DNA of 32,929 nucleotides from Lutibacter sp. (GTDB taxonomy: Bacteria > Bacteroidota > Bacteroidia > Flavobacteriales > Flavobacteriaceae): NCBI RefSeq assembly GCF_016342705.1, contig NZ_JAEINV010000026.1, positions 1 through 32,929 on the forward strand, given 5' to 3'. Both the position numbers and the translations under genes were made by a program. This document shows, one piece after another, positions 1 to 7,705 of this stretch. Positions within the stretch are counted from its first letter, which is position 1. Every line of letters starts with the position of its first letter. The notes below the pieces were generated by a model that ran no database searches, was not told where the DNA came from, and saw only the letters and a list, made by a program, of their open reading frames with translations.

Positions 1-27
1 ACAGCGAGATAAGCTTATTGGTTCGCC

Positions 28-699
28 TTGCCTGATTCGTTGGATTGTTTGGGTAAATACTTTTTTCTAATACTTGTTTTTGGAGGAAAACCATCTACGG
101 GAGTTTTGATTCCTTTAATGGTAGTTGCAGATATTTTTGCAGTAATTTATTATCATCGTCATACACAATGGCATTATTTAAAAAAGCTGCTGCCAACTAT
201 GTTTTTAGGAGTTTTAATAGGTGTGTGGATTGGAAAAGATATTTCTGAAGTACTTTTTAAACAAGTAATGGCTGTTTTTATTTTAGTAGCAGTTGGTATA
301 ATGATTTGGATGGAAAAAAAGAAAGCAACAGACATACCAAGTCATTGGGCATTTTCAAGTGGTACAGGACTACTAGCAGGAATTTCTTCAATGATTGGAA
401 ATTTAGCAGGATCTTTTTCTGATATTTATTTTTTAGCCATGCGTTTACCAAAAAATGAATTTATAGGAACTGCAGCTTGGCTATTTTTTATTATAAATGT
501 TTTTAAACTAACTTTTCATATTTTTGTTTGGAAAACAGTAAACTTAGAAACTTTAGGCTTAAATTTAATAATGGTCCCTGGAATAATCATTGGTTTTTAT
601 ACAGGAGTAACCGTTTTAAAAAGAATTAACAATCAGTTATATAGAAAGTTAATTTTTGTTGCAACAGCCATTGGTGCTTTATTAATTCTTTTAAAATAA
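28..699 (+). CDS. TauE/SafE family sulfite exporter-like permease, N-terminus missing or altered
   Basis: This is a polytopic inner-membrane protein of the TauE/SafE family, whose members are proposed to move sulfite, sulfonates or other small organic anions across the membrane. The family's FGGKxSTG motif is present near residue 19, followed by a conserved VVADIFAVIYYHRHTQW stretch and several hydrophobic helices up to the C-terminus. Family members normally have about 20-25 more residues before FGGK, including a first helix and a conserved loop. Here the frame is closed by a TAA at 10-12 and the only start is a TTG at 28. Positions 1-60 are also richer in GC than the rest. The gene is therefore either cut by the window edge or broken just upstream. 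It ends one base before the next gene, so the two are probably co-transcribed. The family call is secure; the start is not. Confidence 0.8.
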   Translation: MPDSLDCLGKYFFLILVFGGKPSTGVLIPLMVVADIFAVIYYHRHTQWHYLKKLLPTMFLGVLIGVWIGKDISEVLFKQVMAVFILVAVGIMIWMEKKKATDIPSHWAFSSGTGLLAGISSMIGNLAGSFSDIYFLAMRLPKNEFIGTAAWLFFIINVFKLTFHIFVWKTVNLETLGLNLIMVPGIIIGFYTGVTVLKRINNQLYRKLIFVATAIGALLILLK

Positions 700-700
700 A

Positions 701-883
701 ATGATGGAAGAACACTTTTTTCAATGTCCATACTGTTGGGAAGAAGTTTCTATTTTATTAGATGCTTCGGTAAAAAACAGTGTTTTTATTGAAGATTGTG
801 AAGTTTGTTGTAATCCGTTAGAATTTACAGTTCAGTTTGAAAATAAACAATTAATAAATTTTACTGTAAATCAATTTCAATAA
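701..883 (+). CDS. CPXCG motif-containing cysteine-rich small protein
   Basis: A 60-residue protein with C9-P-Y-C12 and C33-x-x-C36-C37, the pattern of the small Cys-rich CPXCG family. The four main cysteines probably bind one zinc ion as a zinc ribbon. The segment between them (VSILLD, then FIEDCEVC) fits the family consensus closely. Its biochemical role is unknown. The start codon follows the permease stop by one base, which points to translational coupling. It converges on the thioredoxin gene with only four bases between the stop codons, and no hairpin terminator is visible there. Confidence 0.8.
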   Translation: MMEEHFFQCPYCWEEVSILLDASVKNSVFIEDCEVCCNPLEFTVQFENKQLINFTVNQFQ

Positions 884-887
884 AAAG

Positions 888-1181
888 TTAATTACTAACT
901 ACTTGTTTTAATTGAGTTAAACTCATCATTCCAGATTGACGGAACGTTTGTTTTCCGTTTTTAAAAACCATAAAAGTAGGCACACCTTGTACTTGATATT
1001 TTGCAGCTAATTCCTGATTGTTATCTACATTTATTTTTATAATACTTACAGCATCTTTTAATTCGGCTTTTAACTGTTTTAAAATTGGAGCCATATTTTT
1101 ACACGGTCCGCACCAATCAGCAGTAAAATCAACTAAAACAGGTACTTTTTGATCTATAATTTCGTTAAATGATTTTTTCAT
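888..1181 (-). CDS. trxA: thioredoxin
   Basis: A cytoplasmic thiol-disulfide reductant of 97 residues, the normal size for a single thioredoxin fold. The active site WCGPCK lies at residues 23-28 and the cis-proline loop GVPT lies before the penultimate beta-strand (QVQGVPTFMVF). No signal peptide is present, so it acts in the cytosol and would be reduced by thioredoxin reductase, which is not encoded here. The start at 1181 gives the expected short N-terminal helix. It is transcribed in the same direction as the MFS gene upstream, 56 bp away, and may share its transcript. Which thioredoxin paralogue it is cannot be told from sequence alone. Confidence 0.93.
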   Translation of the reverse strand: MKKSFNEIIDQKVPVLVDFTADWCGPCKNMAPILKQLKAELKDAVSIIKINVDNNQELAAKYQVQGVPTFMVFKNGKQTFRQSGMMSLTQLKQVVSN

Positions 1182-1237
1182 TTCAGTAAGCTTTAAACAA
1201 TACTTAAAGTTACAAAATAATACAAATTAAAATACAA

Positions 1238-2458
1238 TTAAGCGTTAATTTTTAATGTTTTAAAGCGTTTTTTACTTGCTTTTAAATACAACAATAATAA
1301 TACAGAAAGAAAGCCACATATAGAAAATCCAATAAATAACGGTAGGGCAGTGGTGGCAGTAAATTTACCAATAAAGATGCTAATTGGCACAGCCATCATT
1401 GTAGAAATAAAACCAGTAATTGCAGCACCAATACCAGCAATATGTCCAATAGGTTGCATTGCCAAAGCTCTTAAATTTCCAAACAAAAATCCGATTGAAA
1501 AAAATTGCAATCCAAAGAATATTAATAAAATATAAATAGGAGGATTGGAAGTATTATAAAAAAGAAAAACATATAATAATGATACACTAAAAAACGTAAA
1601 TAGTGCTATGGTTACTAATTTTTCCATTCCATATTTTACAACAAGCGTTCCGTTTAAAAAAGTTGCAGTTCCAATAGCAATAGCCAGACCAGCAAAAATA
1701 TAAGGGAATTCATCCTTCAACAAATATTGTTCTTGAAAAATATATTGCGATGTACTTAAATACACCATAAAAGAACCTGTAATAAAACCAGAAATTACTG
1801 TAAAACCAAGGGTGCTTTTAGATTTGTAAATTTCTTTTAAACCATTAACAAAAACAAACCTTGAGAATTTTACACGGTTTTCAATAGCTAGTGTTTCTGG
1901 TTGTCTTTTCCAAAACCAAAAGGAGATTAGTACACTGAAAAACAGTTGAATATAAAAAATAGCTTGCCAATTATAATGATTTAATACAAATTGTCCCATA
2001 GCTGGCGCTATAATTGGAACTAATATAAAAACGACTGTTATAAACGACATAATTCGCGCCATATAATCTCCACTAAAAGTATCTCTAACCATTGCAATAC
2101 TTATTGTTCTTGGGGCAGAAAGTCCAATTCCTTGTAAAATTCTACCAAAAACCATCATTTCTATACTTGTTGAAAATATACAAATTAAACTAGCAATTAT
2201 AAACACACCAAAACCTAAATAAACAATTGGTTTTCGCCCTAAAGTGTCAGATATAGGACCAAATAACAAAGGACCAACACCTAATCCTAAAAATATCATT
2301 GTAATTAATAGCTGATGATCCGCAGATTCGTTAGTGCCAATTGAAAATCCTATAAAATTTAATGCAGGCAATAAAGCATCTATTGCCAAAGCAGCGATAG
2401 ACATTAACGAAGCCATTAAAGCGATAAATTCAAATTGAGAAGGAATCTTTTTTTGCAT
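1238..2458 (-). CDS. MFS transporter, Bcr/CflA-type drug efflux pump
   Basis: A 12-helix major facilitator of 406 residues resembling the Bcr/CflA group of proton-driven drug exporters. Signs are the helix 1 motif AIDALLPAL, the loop 2-3 motif GPISDTLGRKP (MFS motif A), and RILQGIGLSAPRTISIAMVRD in helices 4-5, typical of the drug/H+ antiporter-1 branch. An upstream frame extends 29 residues further, but ATG 2458 (MQKKIPSQFEF) is preferred: it places the protein start right before helix 1, and a strong TAnnTTTG promoter box lies only four bases upstream, so the longer form could not be made from that promoter. The substrate cannot be predicted. Confidence 0.88.
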   Translation of the reverse strand: MQKKIPSQFEFIALMASLMSIAALAIDALLPALNFIGFSIGTNESADHQLLITMIFLGLGVGPLLFGPISDTLGRKPIVYLGFGVFIIASLICIFSTSIEMMVFGRILQGIGLSAPRTISIAMVRDTFSGDYMARIMSFITVVFILVPIIAPAMGQFVLNHYNWQAIFYIQLFFSVLISFWFWKRQPETLAIENRVKFSRFVFVNGLKEIYKSKSTLGFTVISGFITGSFMVYLSTSQYIFQEQYLLKDEFPYIFAGLAIAIGTATFLNGTLVVKYGMEKLVTIALFTFFSVSLLYVFLFYNTSNPPIYILLIFFGLQFFSIGFLFGNLRALAMQPIGHIAGIGAAITGFISTMMAVPISIFIGKFTATTALPLFIGFSICGFLSVLLLLYLKASKKRFKTLKINA

Positions 2459-2462
2459 GGCG

Positions 2463-2491
2463 CAAATGTACAGAAATTGTATTTGTAACAA
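2463..2491 (-). promoter_or_regulatory. Bacteroidota-type promoter of the MFS gene, probably giving a leaderless mRNA
   Basis: On the minus strand a TTG (-33 element, 2491-2489) is followed after 18 bases by TACATTTG (2470-2463), which matches the Bacteroidota TAnnTTTG -7 box. The box ends four bases before ATG 2458, so transcription should begin at or within a few bases of the start codon. This predicts a leaderless transcript and supports the shorter start of the MFS gene. Confidence 0.55.
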
Positions 2492-2563
2492 CGCATTTTT
2501 ATGATTGTAAAAAGCAATCACTCCATAAGAATTTGTAATTTGCAATCTATAAAAAGTATAGAA

Positions 2564-2975
2564 ATGAAAATAGAATCTCTTAAGAATAGTATTAAAGATG
2601 TTGATATTTATATTTTAGATCAAATTTTAAAAGAGCGATATCAACCAGAAACAAAAATATTAGATGCCGGATGTGGTGGTGGTAGAAACTTAATAATCAT
2701 TTTTTAAAAATGTTTGAAGAATTATTACGTGTATTAAAACCTAATGGAACGTGGTTTATTAGAACAGCTTCTGAATTTGGAATAGAAACCAAGTTGAATT
2801 ATTAGAAAAAGGTATTTACAAATTACCAGATGGATCTACCAGATTTTTATTAACCAATATTATTTTAGAAGATTTAAGAAATAATAAAGGAATTGGTTTA
2901 ATAGAGGATGTAAAAACAACTATTGTACATCATAAATGATCTATGGCCACATTGATGATTCAAAAGAACAGATAG
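2564..2975 (+). pseudogene. decayed class I SAM-dependent methyltransferase
   Basis: The first piece starts at ATG 2564 (MKIESLKNSIKDVD) and runs to the SAM-binding motif I, ILDAGCGGGRN. The next family-like residues are HFLKMFEELLRVLKPNG, so roughly 60 codons between motif I and this C-terminal half have been deleted. A one-base loss near 2788 then shifts the frame: FGIE continues in another frame as NQVELLEKGIYKLPDGS. After TTIVHHK a TGA at 2937 interrupts the last stretch, SMATLMIQKN, which ends at TAG 2975. Deletion, frameshift and nonsense codon together leave no doubt that it is dead. Its substrate was probably a small molecule or a protein; this cannot be decided. Confidence 0.85.
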
Positions 2976-3005
2976 TTATTATTATGGGTTTCTAAATATT
3001 CTATT

Positions 3006-3706
3006 TAACATAATGTAAATTATAATACAAATTATGACATATTCGTTTTTATAGCTGTTTAGCCAATTTGATAGTTATAATTGTATATTATGCAAAATAT
3101 CCCAGAAGCCTTTAGTTTCTATACGATATTCTGTACTTGGGTTAAGATATTTTCAAATATGCGATTCTCCGTAATTAACATTCCAACTAAATTTGTACTA
3201 TAATTTGCCATTATGCTAAATTGCCGCTACCAAACTCTTTATTGCTTTGTAAAACCAAATTGTTATCACAATTTATTTTACACACAATTTGCAGCCGCTT
3301 GCCAACACCATAAAAAAGCAATCCTTTTAGTTTTAAAAATATGTTTAGAATAAAATTGAATATTCTCGTTCAAAAAGTTTTCAGAATGTTTTCGTAAAGT
3401 TGGCGCAACAGTTTAAAATTTTCGAAAATAAAAATTTCTAAACACTTGCTTAAATTTAGTTCCAAATAAGCTTTCTTTCATTATGCTTATCTTTTTTTCT
3501 TGATGAAAAAAGAAACAAAAAAATCAAGGCTGCATAAAACTTTGGAAACAATTACGGCTTATTCGCTATATTTTAGGAAATATTTGAATTCTTTAGTTTA
3601 ATTTAAACTAGTTGTAAAATACTAATTGTCAATAATATGTATTACTAAACCCCTAAAATATGTACGCTCACTCGCCTATTGTTTTAACCAAAGTTTTATG
3701 AGGCCA
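3006..3706. repeat. long non-coding dispersed repeat, copy 1
   Basis: This gene-free stretch matches copy 2 (6947-7705) over nearly its whole length and copy 3 (16948-17455) in its first two thirds. It begins with TAACATAATG, carries the three ATAAT/ATTAT mini-hairpins, the CCCAGAAGCC box, GCAGCCGCTTGCCAAC, GTTGGCGCAACAG and a CTTGAT/ATCAAG stem, and ends with a segment that in copy 2 encodes the AraC C-terminus. It lacks the leading ~140 bp found in copies 2 and 3 and has about 100 extra bases near 3540-3643. It ends three bases before the stop codon of the metallophosphoesterase-NTPase gene. Confidence 0.9.
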
Positions 3707-3709
3707 AAA

Positions 3710-6700
3710 TTAATTACCTAAAATGTTCTTTTTAGCGGTTTTATAAGAGTTAATTACTTTCTGTTTCATTTTGTTTGGCATATTTAACTCTTTCATTTTT
3801 AAGTCAGAAATCATATCTAAATATAATTCTTCATTAGGGCTTCCGTCTCTTGTACGTCTATAGTAATAATAAATTAACTTATATAATGCATAATCTCTTA
3901 CTGGAGTATTCTTTAATTTTTTTATTAAATTTTTGTAATATTTTGGATAATCTCTTCCTTGAATATCAGCATATAATGCAACCGAAAAGAATGATTCTAA
4001 ATCACTTTTTGTAAAAGAATTCCCTTTTGAATCAGATTCAATTTTTGATAGGATTACTTTTGCTAATTTAGGTGTTCCTAACCATTTTGACATACCTGAT
4101 TGAATATGTAATGGTAAATTTACAAGCATTTTTTGTACACTAATATTTGTTGGTAATGTTGGTGGTAGCTTATTATGTTTTAAAATGTAGTCTATAATAT
4201 GTTCACGATATAAGGCTGTCCATACCAATGTATATTTTATAAGTGAAGAATAAATATCTTTTTTCAATTTTATATCTTCAACTCCTTCAGAATTCCTCAA
4301 AACAATTGACATTAAAATTATTAAAGATTCCAAATTTATATTTCCATTTTTTTTAAGAATTTTACCTGGTTCAGTTATTTTAGCTAATCTTCTGTTTCGA
4401 AATTCTTCAATCATTTCTTTTGAAGGTCTATTTTCTTTAATTTTAGAAATCTCTGTTTTCTTTGCCGCTGATTCGAACTTATAACTGTGACTATCATCTT
4501 CCTTTAATTTTATTATAAAAAATCTATCCCAGATGTTTTCGAGTTGTGGAAATACGTTGTCTGTTTTGCTAAACTCAGATTTAAATCTCTCATAAACAGT
4601 ATTTAATAATTGTTTGTCGCTTCTAACCAAACCTGTGAAAAAATCAATTTCTGGAATAAACTTGCAATAATTTTCTTCATCCATTACATATGCTTTAAAA
4701 TCTAGATTAAAATCCATCCTCTTTGCCAAGAAAAAATGAAAAAAACAAGATTGAGCAAATTTTATCCTATTACCTTGATACTTTGTGAAAATTTTTCTTC
4801 TTATAAAATATTCTGCAATTTTATCAGGTTCATAATCAAAACCTACTAAAATTAAATATGACTCAATAACTATTAAGTATTCACTATATTTTAAAGAATA
4901 ATCATCTTCACCAACAACTAACATTTCTTGAGCTATATTTGCTAGCAATTGTAATTTATTTGTAAAATCAAATGAACCTCGATATATGTTATCTTGGTTT
5001 AATTTTTCAAGAATAATTTCAATATAAATATCTAAAAGAACTGCATTGTTTATTGGTTTACGATCTGAATGTTCTGTACTCCAAAGAAACAGTGAAACAG
5101 ACATTGCATTGCTTGGTAAAGAAAATGAGCTAAAGTCGTCTACAATCTTATCTAACCTATCTTCCATTTTTATACCATCTTCAGTTGGAATCCAAAGTTT
5201 AATAATTGACTTTATTTCTTTTGATCTTAAATTTTGTATAAAATAACTTTTAAATGGTATTTTACAATATTCAACATATTCAATTGGAGGAACACCTGAA
5301 GATATATCTCCATCTCCAGTAGAAATAACTAAAATGTTAGGGTTTGCATCTAAAAAGGCTTCTAATTTTTTTAACCTATCAATGTTATTACCATTATCTT
5401 TATAATTTAAATTATCAACAAGCAAAACAATATCATTATTGCTAATTAGCTCCTTTAATTCAAGAGTGTTAAAACTTAAATATTCTTTTAATACAGTTTC
5501 AATTTCTTTATTTCCAATTTCCTCTATATTGAAATAAATTGGCAACTTTCTTGTATACTGATATTCATCAACAAACTCCCTAACCAATCTATAAAGCAAT
5601 ACGGTTTTACCACTTTCTTTGTTTCCAAAAAACATTTGATGATAATTAGCTTTTATTATTTGATTAAGATTAATTTCTGGAGCTTCATTTTCATCGGAAA
5701 GGGATTTACCTTGTGTTATAGGTGGTAAAATAAATGCTTCTTTAATACACGATACATTTATATCAACCTTAACTCCTATCATGCAATCATTCATTGACTT
5801 ATAATGATTATCTCTTATATTATCAAGTCCTTTGTTTACAATACCTATGTTTTTCTTTCTTTGTTTATCAGGAATTTCTTGGCAAAATTTTCCATCATCA
5901 GTATTTCCAGAATCAGTATCAATTACATAGTCTTTTTTATTATGGTTATATCTAAAATATTGAGCACAAACTTCCTTACCATTTAAGTCAACATCTATTA
6001 CAGTAAAGCCATTAGAATACCTTCTACTATCATTTCTAATGTCACTCATTCCTGATGGTGCTAAATTCGTGAAAAGTGTACCTGTAAACCCAATACTCAT
6101 TGAGGTTATAGTTTCATGGGAATCCCCTAATAGTAATAGATTATAATCTTTATGTAAATGGTCTAAAATTAATTTAGCCTCAACTTTTGATAATGTGTCT
6201 ATTGGATGATGGATTAAAGCAACTTTTAAATCTGTATCTTCAATAAAATTTGTATGTTCAATTAATTGATTTTCTCCAATTATTAGATTTCCTTTATCAT
6301 TGTTATCATAACATCTCCAGGCAGAATTTAAGCATGCAATTCCTATTTTTAATCCATTATCATTAGTAATTATAAATGAAGATCCGAACATTGTTAATTT
6401 ATGTGGCACTGTAACTGCACTATAAAGTTTTTTTTCAAAATTCTTAAATGCAATCATTCTTTTCATACCACCAAAATCATTTTTTTCAAGAGCATTTGTA
6501 ATAAATTCTGAAATACTTTCTAGGCTTGTAAAGTAATTCTTACTCCCTATTTCATCTCTTTTTGAATCTTCGCTTCTGATAATATCATGATTCCCAGGTA
6601 TAATTAAGAACTTGTCTATTGGAATGTTTAAATTATTAATTATAGGTTTTATAATTTCATTATTAAAGGTTTCAAAAGCCTCTTCTGCAGAATTAAATTC

Positions 6701-6868
6701 AGCACCACCAACATTAATTAAATCACCTGTAAAAGCTATAAAAGTTATATCTTTTTGTTTATTTAGGTTTTCTAACTTGTTTAATAATGCTTTTTTAATA
6801 TAATTTTTCCAATCATTTAAATTCTTAGGATTTATATGAAAATCTGAAAGTTGTATTATCCTTACCAT
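3710..6868 (-). CDS. metallophosphoesterase-STAND-like NTPase, candidate antiphage defence protein
   Basis: A 1052-residue soluble protein with three parts. Residues 1-300 form a calcineurin-like phosphoesterase with the metal motifs in order: DFH (9-11), GDL (48-50), GNHD (92-95), HH (220-221) and a final GDSH (248-251), where the family normally has GHxH. Residues 400-740 form a P-loop NTPase of STAND/NACHT type: Walker A GNKESGKT (415-422), Walker B IVLLVDN (480-486), a VISTGDGD strand, and a later FAQSCFFHFFLAKRM block like the NACHT winged-helix end. The helical remainder would be the sensor. This order (effector, switch, sensor) is that of Avs-like immune proteins, where target binding triggers an N-terminal effector. 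Here the effector would cut a phosphodiester or nucleotide. The gene stands alone between two direct repeats. Defence function is inferred. Confidence 0.78.
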   Translation of the reverse strand: MVRIIQLSDFHINPKNLNDWKNYIKKALLNKLENLNKQKDITFIAFTGDLINVGGAEFNSAEEAFETFNNEIIKPIINNLNIPIDKFLIIPGNHDIIRSEDSKRDEIGSKNYFTSLESISEFITNALEKNDFGGMKRMIAFKNFEKKLYSAVTVPHKLTMFGSSFIITNDNGLKIGIACLNSAWRCYDNNDKGNLIIGENQLIEHTNFIEDTDLKVALIHHPIDTLSKVEAKLILDHLHKDYNLLLLGDSHETITSMSIGFTGTLFTNLAPSGMSDIRNDSRRYSNGFTVIDVDLNGKEVCAQYFRYNHNKKDYVIDTDSGNTDDGKFCQEIPDKQRKKNIGIVNKGLDNIRDNHYKSMNDCMIGVKVDINVSCIKEAFILPPITQGKSLSDENEAPEINLNQIIKANYHQMFFGNKESGKTVLLYRLVREFVDEYQYTRKLPIYFNIEEIGNKEIETVLKEYLSFNTLELKELISNNDIVLLVDNLNYKDNGNNIDRLKKLEAFLDANPNILVISTGDGDISSGVPPIEYVEYCKIPFKSYFIQNLRSKEIKSIIKLWIPTEDGIKMEDRLDKIVDDFSSFSLPSNAMSVSLFLWSTEHSDRKPINNAVLLDIYIEIILEKLNQDNIYRGSFDFTNKLQLLANIAQEMLVVGEDDYSLKYSEYLIVIESYLILVGFDYEPDKIAEYFIRRKIFTKYQGNRIKFAQSCFFHFFLAKRMDFNLDFKAYVMDEENYCKFIPEIDFFTGLVRSDKQLLNTVYERFKSEFSKTDNVFPQLENIWDRFFIIKLKEDDSHSYKFESAAKKTEISKIKENRPSKEMIEEFRNRRLAKITEPGKILKKNGNINLESLIILMSIVLRNSEGVEDIKLKKDIYSSLIKYTLVWTALYREHIIDYILKHNKLPPTLPTNISVQKMLVNLPLHIQSGMSKWLGTPKLAKVILSKIESDSKGNSFTKSDLESFFSVALYADIQGRDYPKYYKNLIKKLKNTPVRDYALYKLIYYYYRRTRDGSPNEELYLDMISDLKMKELNMPNKMKQKVINSYKTAKKNILGN

Positions 6869-6888
6869 AGTTTTTTTTAATTATTAAC

Positions 6889-6896
6889 CAAATATA
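6889..6896 (-). promoter_or_regulatory. -7 box candidate of the metallophosphoesterase-NTPase gene
   Basis: TATATTTG on the minus strand fits the Bacteroidota TAnnTTTG box. It lies 20 bp before the start codon at 6868. The expected -33 TTG is weak (TTC at about 18 bp). The box lies between the gene and the edge of repeat copy 2, so the gene carries its own promoter inside the flanked unit. Confidence 0.45.
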
Positions 6897-6946
6897 AATC
6901 TATACATTAAATAATGAACTAAATGAGGATCAATTTTTTTAAACAT

Positions 6947-7705
6947 TCATTCCACACACATCACACTTCCCTCCTTTTGTCAGTCAGCCTAATAAGTGTT
7001 GCATTAAAATTGTAGAAGTAACTTTTTAGTATAAAACTTTTCAAAATATGAAAAATTAAACTTTGCTTTAAACCAAAGCAAAGTAACATAACGCTAACAT
7101 TATAATACAAATTATGATGTTTTGGTTTTTATAACTGTTTAACCAATTTGATAGTTATAATTGCATATTATGTTAAATATCCCAGAAGCCTTGTATTTCT
7201 AAACGATATTTAGTACTTGGGTCAAGAAAATTTCAAATACACGATTCTAAAGAAAGTTCTCGTTTATTAATTTGTAGCTATAATTTGCCATTATGTTAAA
7301 TTGCTGCTGCCAAACGCTTTTTTGTTTTGTAAACACAAATAAGCAGCATTCACGAATTCAAATAAAAACAAATAAAAAACACACGAGTAATTTGCAGCCG
7401 CTTGCCAACGCCAAAAAAAGCAATACTTTTAGTTTTATAATTACGCTCTGATTAAAATTGAATATTCTCGTTCTAAAAGTTTTCAGAATGTTTTTAGTTT
7501 TGTTGGCGCAACAGTTTAAAATTACTGTGCCAGATAATTTCTAAACACTTGCTTAATTCTCGTTTCCAAATAAGCTTTCTATCATTATGCTTATCTTTTT
7601 TCCTTGATGAAAAAAGAAACAAAAAAATCAAGTCTGCATATTACTAAACCCCTAAAATATGTACGCTCACTTGCCTATTGTTTTAGCCAAAGTTTTATGA
7701 GGCCA
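6947..7705. repeat. long non-coding dispersed repeat, copy 2 (most complete)
   Basis: The fullest copy. It starts at TCATTCCACACACA, contains CCCTCCTTT, a perfect 10-bp hairpin at 7060-7084, and three hairpins with identical stems ATAAT/ATTAT at 7102-7115, 7157-7171 and 7280-7294. These are followed by GCAGCCGCTTGCCAACG, GTTGGCGCAACAG, a CTTGAT/ATCAAG stem around an A-rich loop, and CTAAACCCCTAAAATATG. The last 36 bases are the final 12 codons of the AraC gene. It lies in the same orientation as copy 1, so the 3.2-kb gene between them is flanked by direct repeats of about 0.7 kb. It starts 78 bp upstream of that gene's start codon. Confidence 0.9.
7060..7084. repeat. perfect 10-bp hairpin inside repeat copy 2
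   Basis: ACTTTGCTTT (7060-7069) and AAAGCAAAGT (7075-7084) pair perfectly around a five-base loop, AAACC. The same stem with loop TAGCC occurs in copy 3 at 17061-17085, so the stem is kept while the loop differs. It could be a terminator without a U-tract, a recombination site element or a processing signal. Confidence 0.7.

Noticed and set aside
1350-1535. Plus-strand ORF opposite the MFS gene
   Set aside because: It is an antisense shadow of a clear transporter gene; the low-complexity hydrophobic product mirrors the helices on the other strand.
3006-3706. Repeat copy as a CRISPR array or tandem repeat
   Set aside because: There is no regular repeat-spacer period. The three short hairpins differ in loop and surroundings and are unevenly spaced.
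6947-7705. Repeat as an insertion sequence or classic MITE
   Set aside because: No transposase, no clear terminal inverted repeats and no target duplication could be seen. The two gene-proximal ends differ between copies 1 and 2.
3006-7705. Repeat copies as integron attC sites
   Set aside because: The copies are 500-760 bp, longer than usual attC sites, no typical R/L core pairs could be assigned and no integron integrase is in the window. A cassette-like role is kept only as an inference.
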